From NCBI GenBank assembly GCA_029946065.1, contig JAQSDU010000007.1, forward strand, positions 1-64,000: 64,000 bases of DNA. The letters are read 5' to 3'. Shown here in pieces: positions 62,624 through 64,000 of this stretch. The position numbers were made by a program, and so were the translations under genes. Position 1 is the first letter of the stretch. The number at the start of each line of letters is the position of its first letter. The notes beneath the pieces are model-generated. The model was not told where the DNA came from, did no database searches, and saw nothing but the letters and a program-made list of their open reading frames with translations. This DNA is from Flavobacterium sp. GTDB lineage: Bacteria; Bacteroidota; Bacteroidia; Flavobacteriales; Flavobacteriaceae.

Positions 62624-63220
62624 ATGGCGGGATTTGACTTAGATGATATTGCAAAACATTATGCAAAAATGAGTGATTCCGATATTATTCGGATTGCGAC
62701 CCAGGAAGCTAAAGGATTGCGTCCTGAAGTATTCGGTATTATTGAAAACGAAGTGGCGAAACGCAATCTGAATGCAGACATAATGAAAGGTGCTGCTGCA
62801 CAAAAGAAAAAATATACTGTCGGAGAATTAGAAAAATATGCCGAACAGTTGCGAAATATAGCTTGTCCAATTTGCAATCAGACACAGAAAAAACTCAACG
62901 GAACAGTACTATATACAGTAAAAAGCTTCCTTATCGTTTCTACATTCAGCAAAAAACCGCTGATCGCTTGTCCCGATTGTCTGGACAAAAAAAATAATGA
63001 TTCAATAACTTCAACAATGTTGTTAGGTTGGTGGGGAATTCCGTGGGGGATTTTAAGAACGCCATTTTACATATACAATAATATAAAAATTAAAAAGGAG
63101 AATCATAGCCAAAAGGCTAATGGAACGCTGCTTTCTTATACATTGGCAAACATTGGAGAAATAGAAACTTATTTTGAAAACCCTATGCAATTGCAAAAAA
63201 TAATCACAGTAAAGAATTAA
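62624..63220 (+). CDS. Zinc-ribbon-like protein of unknown function
   Basis: The 198-aa protein has an N-terminal helical region (DLDDIAKHYAKMSDSDIIRIATQEAKGL), then two CxxC pairs (CPICNQTQKK, about 83-86, and CPDCLDKKNN, about 117-120) that could hold one zinc, and a hydrophobic segment (STMLLGWWGIPWGILRTPFYIY, about 129-150) that looks membrane-inserted. It follows the amylase by 23 bp in the same direction. No family recognised. Confidence 0.6.
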   Translation: MAGFDLDDIAKHYAKMSDSDIIRIATQEAKGLRPEVFGIIENEVAKRNLNADIMKGAAAQKKKYTVGELEKYAEQLRNIACPICNQTQKKLNGTVLYTVKSFLIVSTFSKKPLIACPDCLDKKNNDSITSTMLLGWWGIPWGILRTPFYIYNNIKIKKENHSQKANGTLLSYTLANIGEIETYFENPMQLQKIITVKN

Positions 63221-63374
63221 GTCAACATGTTGTGTATTATTATTTTGACTAAGGACGTATAAATACGCTTCGTCATAATTTACTAACATTATTAGCACAA
63301 TAAAATGTTATTTTTTGCGATTCATCGTTAGGTTTTGATACTTTTATACCGAATTTAGGTTAATGCACATAGGC

Positions 63375-64000
63375 ATGAGGTTTTCTATTTTAATTATATT
63401 ATCGCTATTCTCTATTGGCTCGTATGCCCAAGAATTGAACGCCAAGAAGCCGGTAAAGCTTTCGGGGATTTCCAATGCGACCACTCAGGATATCAAACCG
63501 CCAGTGCTATCGCCGCCAAAACCAAAAGACGCGCTAAATATTCCAAAACCTACAACGAACACGCCGCCAATTGCAGTTGAAGAAAAACCCATCAATCTTA
63601 GCGGGCAAAATGGTTTTGTGGATCCAAATGTGAAATACCTGACCAAACTAAACAAGCAAAGAGGCGGTTTTGAAACCGATCCTGCGATGAAAAAAAACCA
63701 AGATTATGGGCAGATTACGACCAAAGCACCCAATGTATATATCCTTTTTCGTGATTTTGGATCCATCGATGGCGATCAAATTAAGATGTCAGTTAATTTA
63801 GTGACGTTGATGCCGCAGACGACGTTGAGCGGTGACTTTAAGATTTATAACCTCGCATTGGTTCCCGGTTTTAATAAAATCGATTTTCTTGCGCTCAATC
63901 AAGGGGCGGAAGGACCGAATACTGCCGAATTTAAGATTATTGAGTTTGATGAAAACGGTAAAGTACTCGTTGAGAATGCGTGGAATCTTGCAACAGGGTT
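63375..64000 (+). CDS. Secreted protein of unknown function, 3' end outside the window
   Basis: The reading frame is open to the window edge. I choose the ATG at 63375 (MRFSILIILSLFSIGSYA), giving a clear signal peptide; an ATG four codons earlier is also in frame. A proline-rich linker (IKPPVLSPPKPKDALNIPKP) follows, then a beta-rich region (VYILFRDFGSIDGDQIKMSVNL). Surface exposure or periplasmic location is likely. Function unknown. Confidence 0.65.
   Translation, partial: MRFSILIILSLFSIGSYAQELNAKKPVKLSGISNATTQDIKPPVLSPPKPKDALNIPKPTTNTPPIAVEEKPINLSGQNGFVDPNVKYLTKLNKQRGGFETDPAMKKNQDYGQITTKAPNVYILFRDFGSIDGDQIKMSVNLVTLMPQTTLSGDFKIYNLALVPGFNKIDFLALNQGAEGPNTAEFKIIEFDENGKVLVENAWNLATG

Noticed and set aside
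1..64000. tRNA or rRNA genes and insertion-sequence transposases
   Set aside because: No cloverleaf-like TTCGANNC/GG segments in intergenic gaps, no rRNA, and no transposase or integrase frame were found by eye; short tRNAs could be missed.

Overview
The window comes from a Bacteroidota genome, most likely Flavobacterium or a close relative. It is AT-rich, its promoters follow the Bacteroidetes TTTG / TAnnTTTG pattern rather than -35/-10, Shine-Dalgarno sites are rare, and many genes belong to families typical of flavobacteria (DUF3810, DUF4268, DUF5606, DUF349, 2TM-domain proteins, OstA-like protein, SusC-type plug TonB receptor). No rRNA or tRNA gene was recognised.

Layout. 1-3.4 kb: accessory genes, namely two K+ channel-like proteins and a GC-richer protein-glutaminase-like enzyme. 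3.4-18.3 kb: housekeeping and envelope genes, including a CoA pyrophosphatase, an acyltransferase, an ECF sigma / membrane protein / TraB operon, DUF3810, pepD, an S9 peptidase and small lipoproteins. 18.4-24.4 kb: a TonB receptor, then a LytS-type histidine kinase, two 2TM proteins and a LytTR regulator. 24.5-28.3 kb: CsbD, heme A synthase, CCA-adding enzyme and a Sua5/YrdC protein. 28.3-33.2 kb: five glycosyltransferases for surface glycan. 33.2-37.5 kb: dapD, ruvX, mqo and a HAD phosphatase. 37.6-45.2 kb: a complete type II-C CRISPR-Cas locus. 45.3-64 kb: a FUSC transporter, def, DUF5606, mazG, an amino acid permease, DUF349, aroE, a TPR protein, an aminotransferase, an OstA-like protein, a GH13 amylase and a partial secreted protein.

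The CRISPR locus is the main interest. It holds cas9 (1124 aa), a ParDE-like toxin-antitoxin pair with a 20-bp palindromic operator, a 25-repeat array on the + strand, and convergent cas1-cas2 on the - strand. A tracrRNA lies on the - strand just upstream of cas9, with a 16-bp perfect anti-repeat plus a 6-bp guide-proximal stem. About 0.4 kb further upstream is a second tracrRNA-like gene with the same nexus and a terminator of the same kind. Its anti-repeat is replaced by a self-folding hairpin that mimics the crRNA:tracrRNA duplex, including the same GUUU/UUAU internal loop. It has a good Bacteroidetes promoter placed so that the RNA would begin with a guide of about 15 nt. The last 11 nt of that guide recur exactly in the divergent promoter region reading toward a small ORF and cas9. 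I read this as a candidate naturally single-guide RNA that could let Cas9 repress its own locus, analogous to S. pyogenes tracr-L but in a type II-C system. This is inference from sequence; a decayed tracrRNA duplicate is the main alternative.
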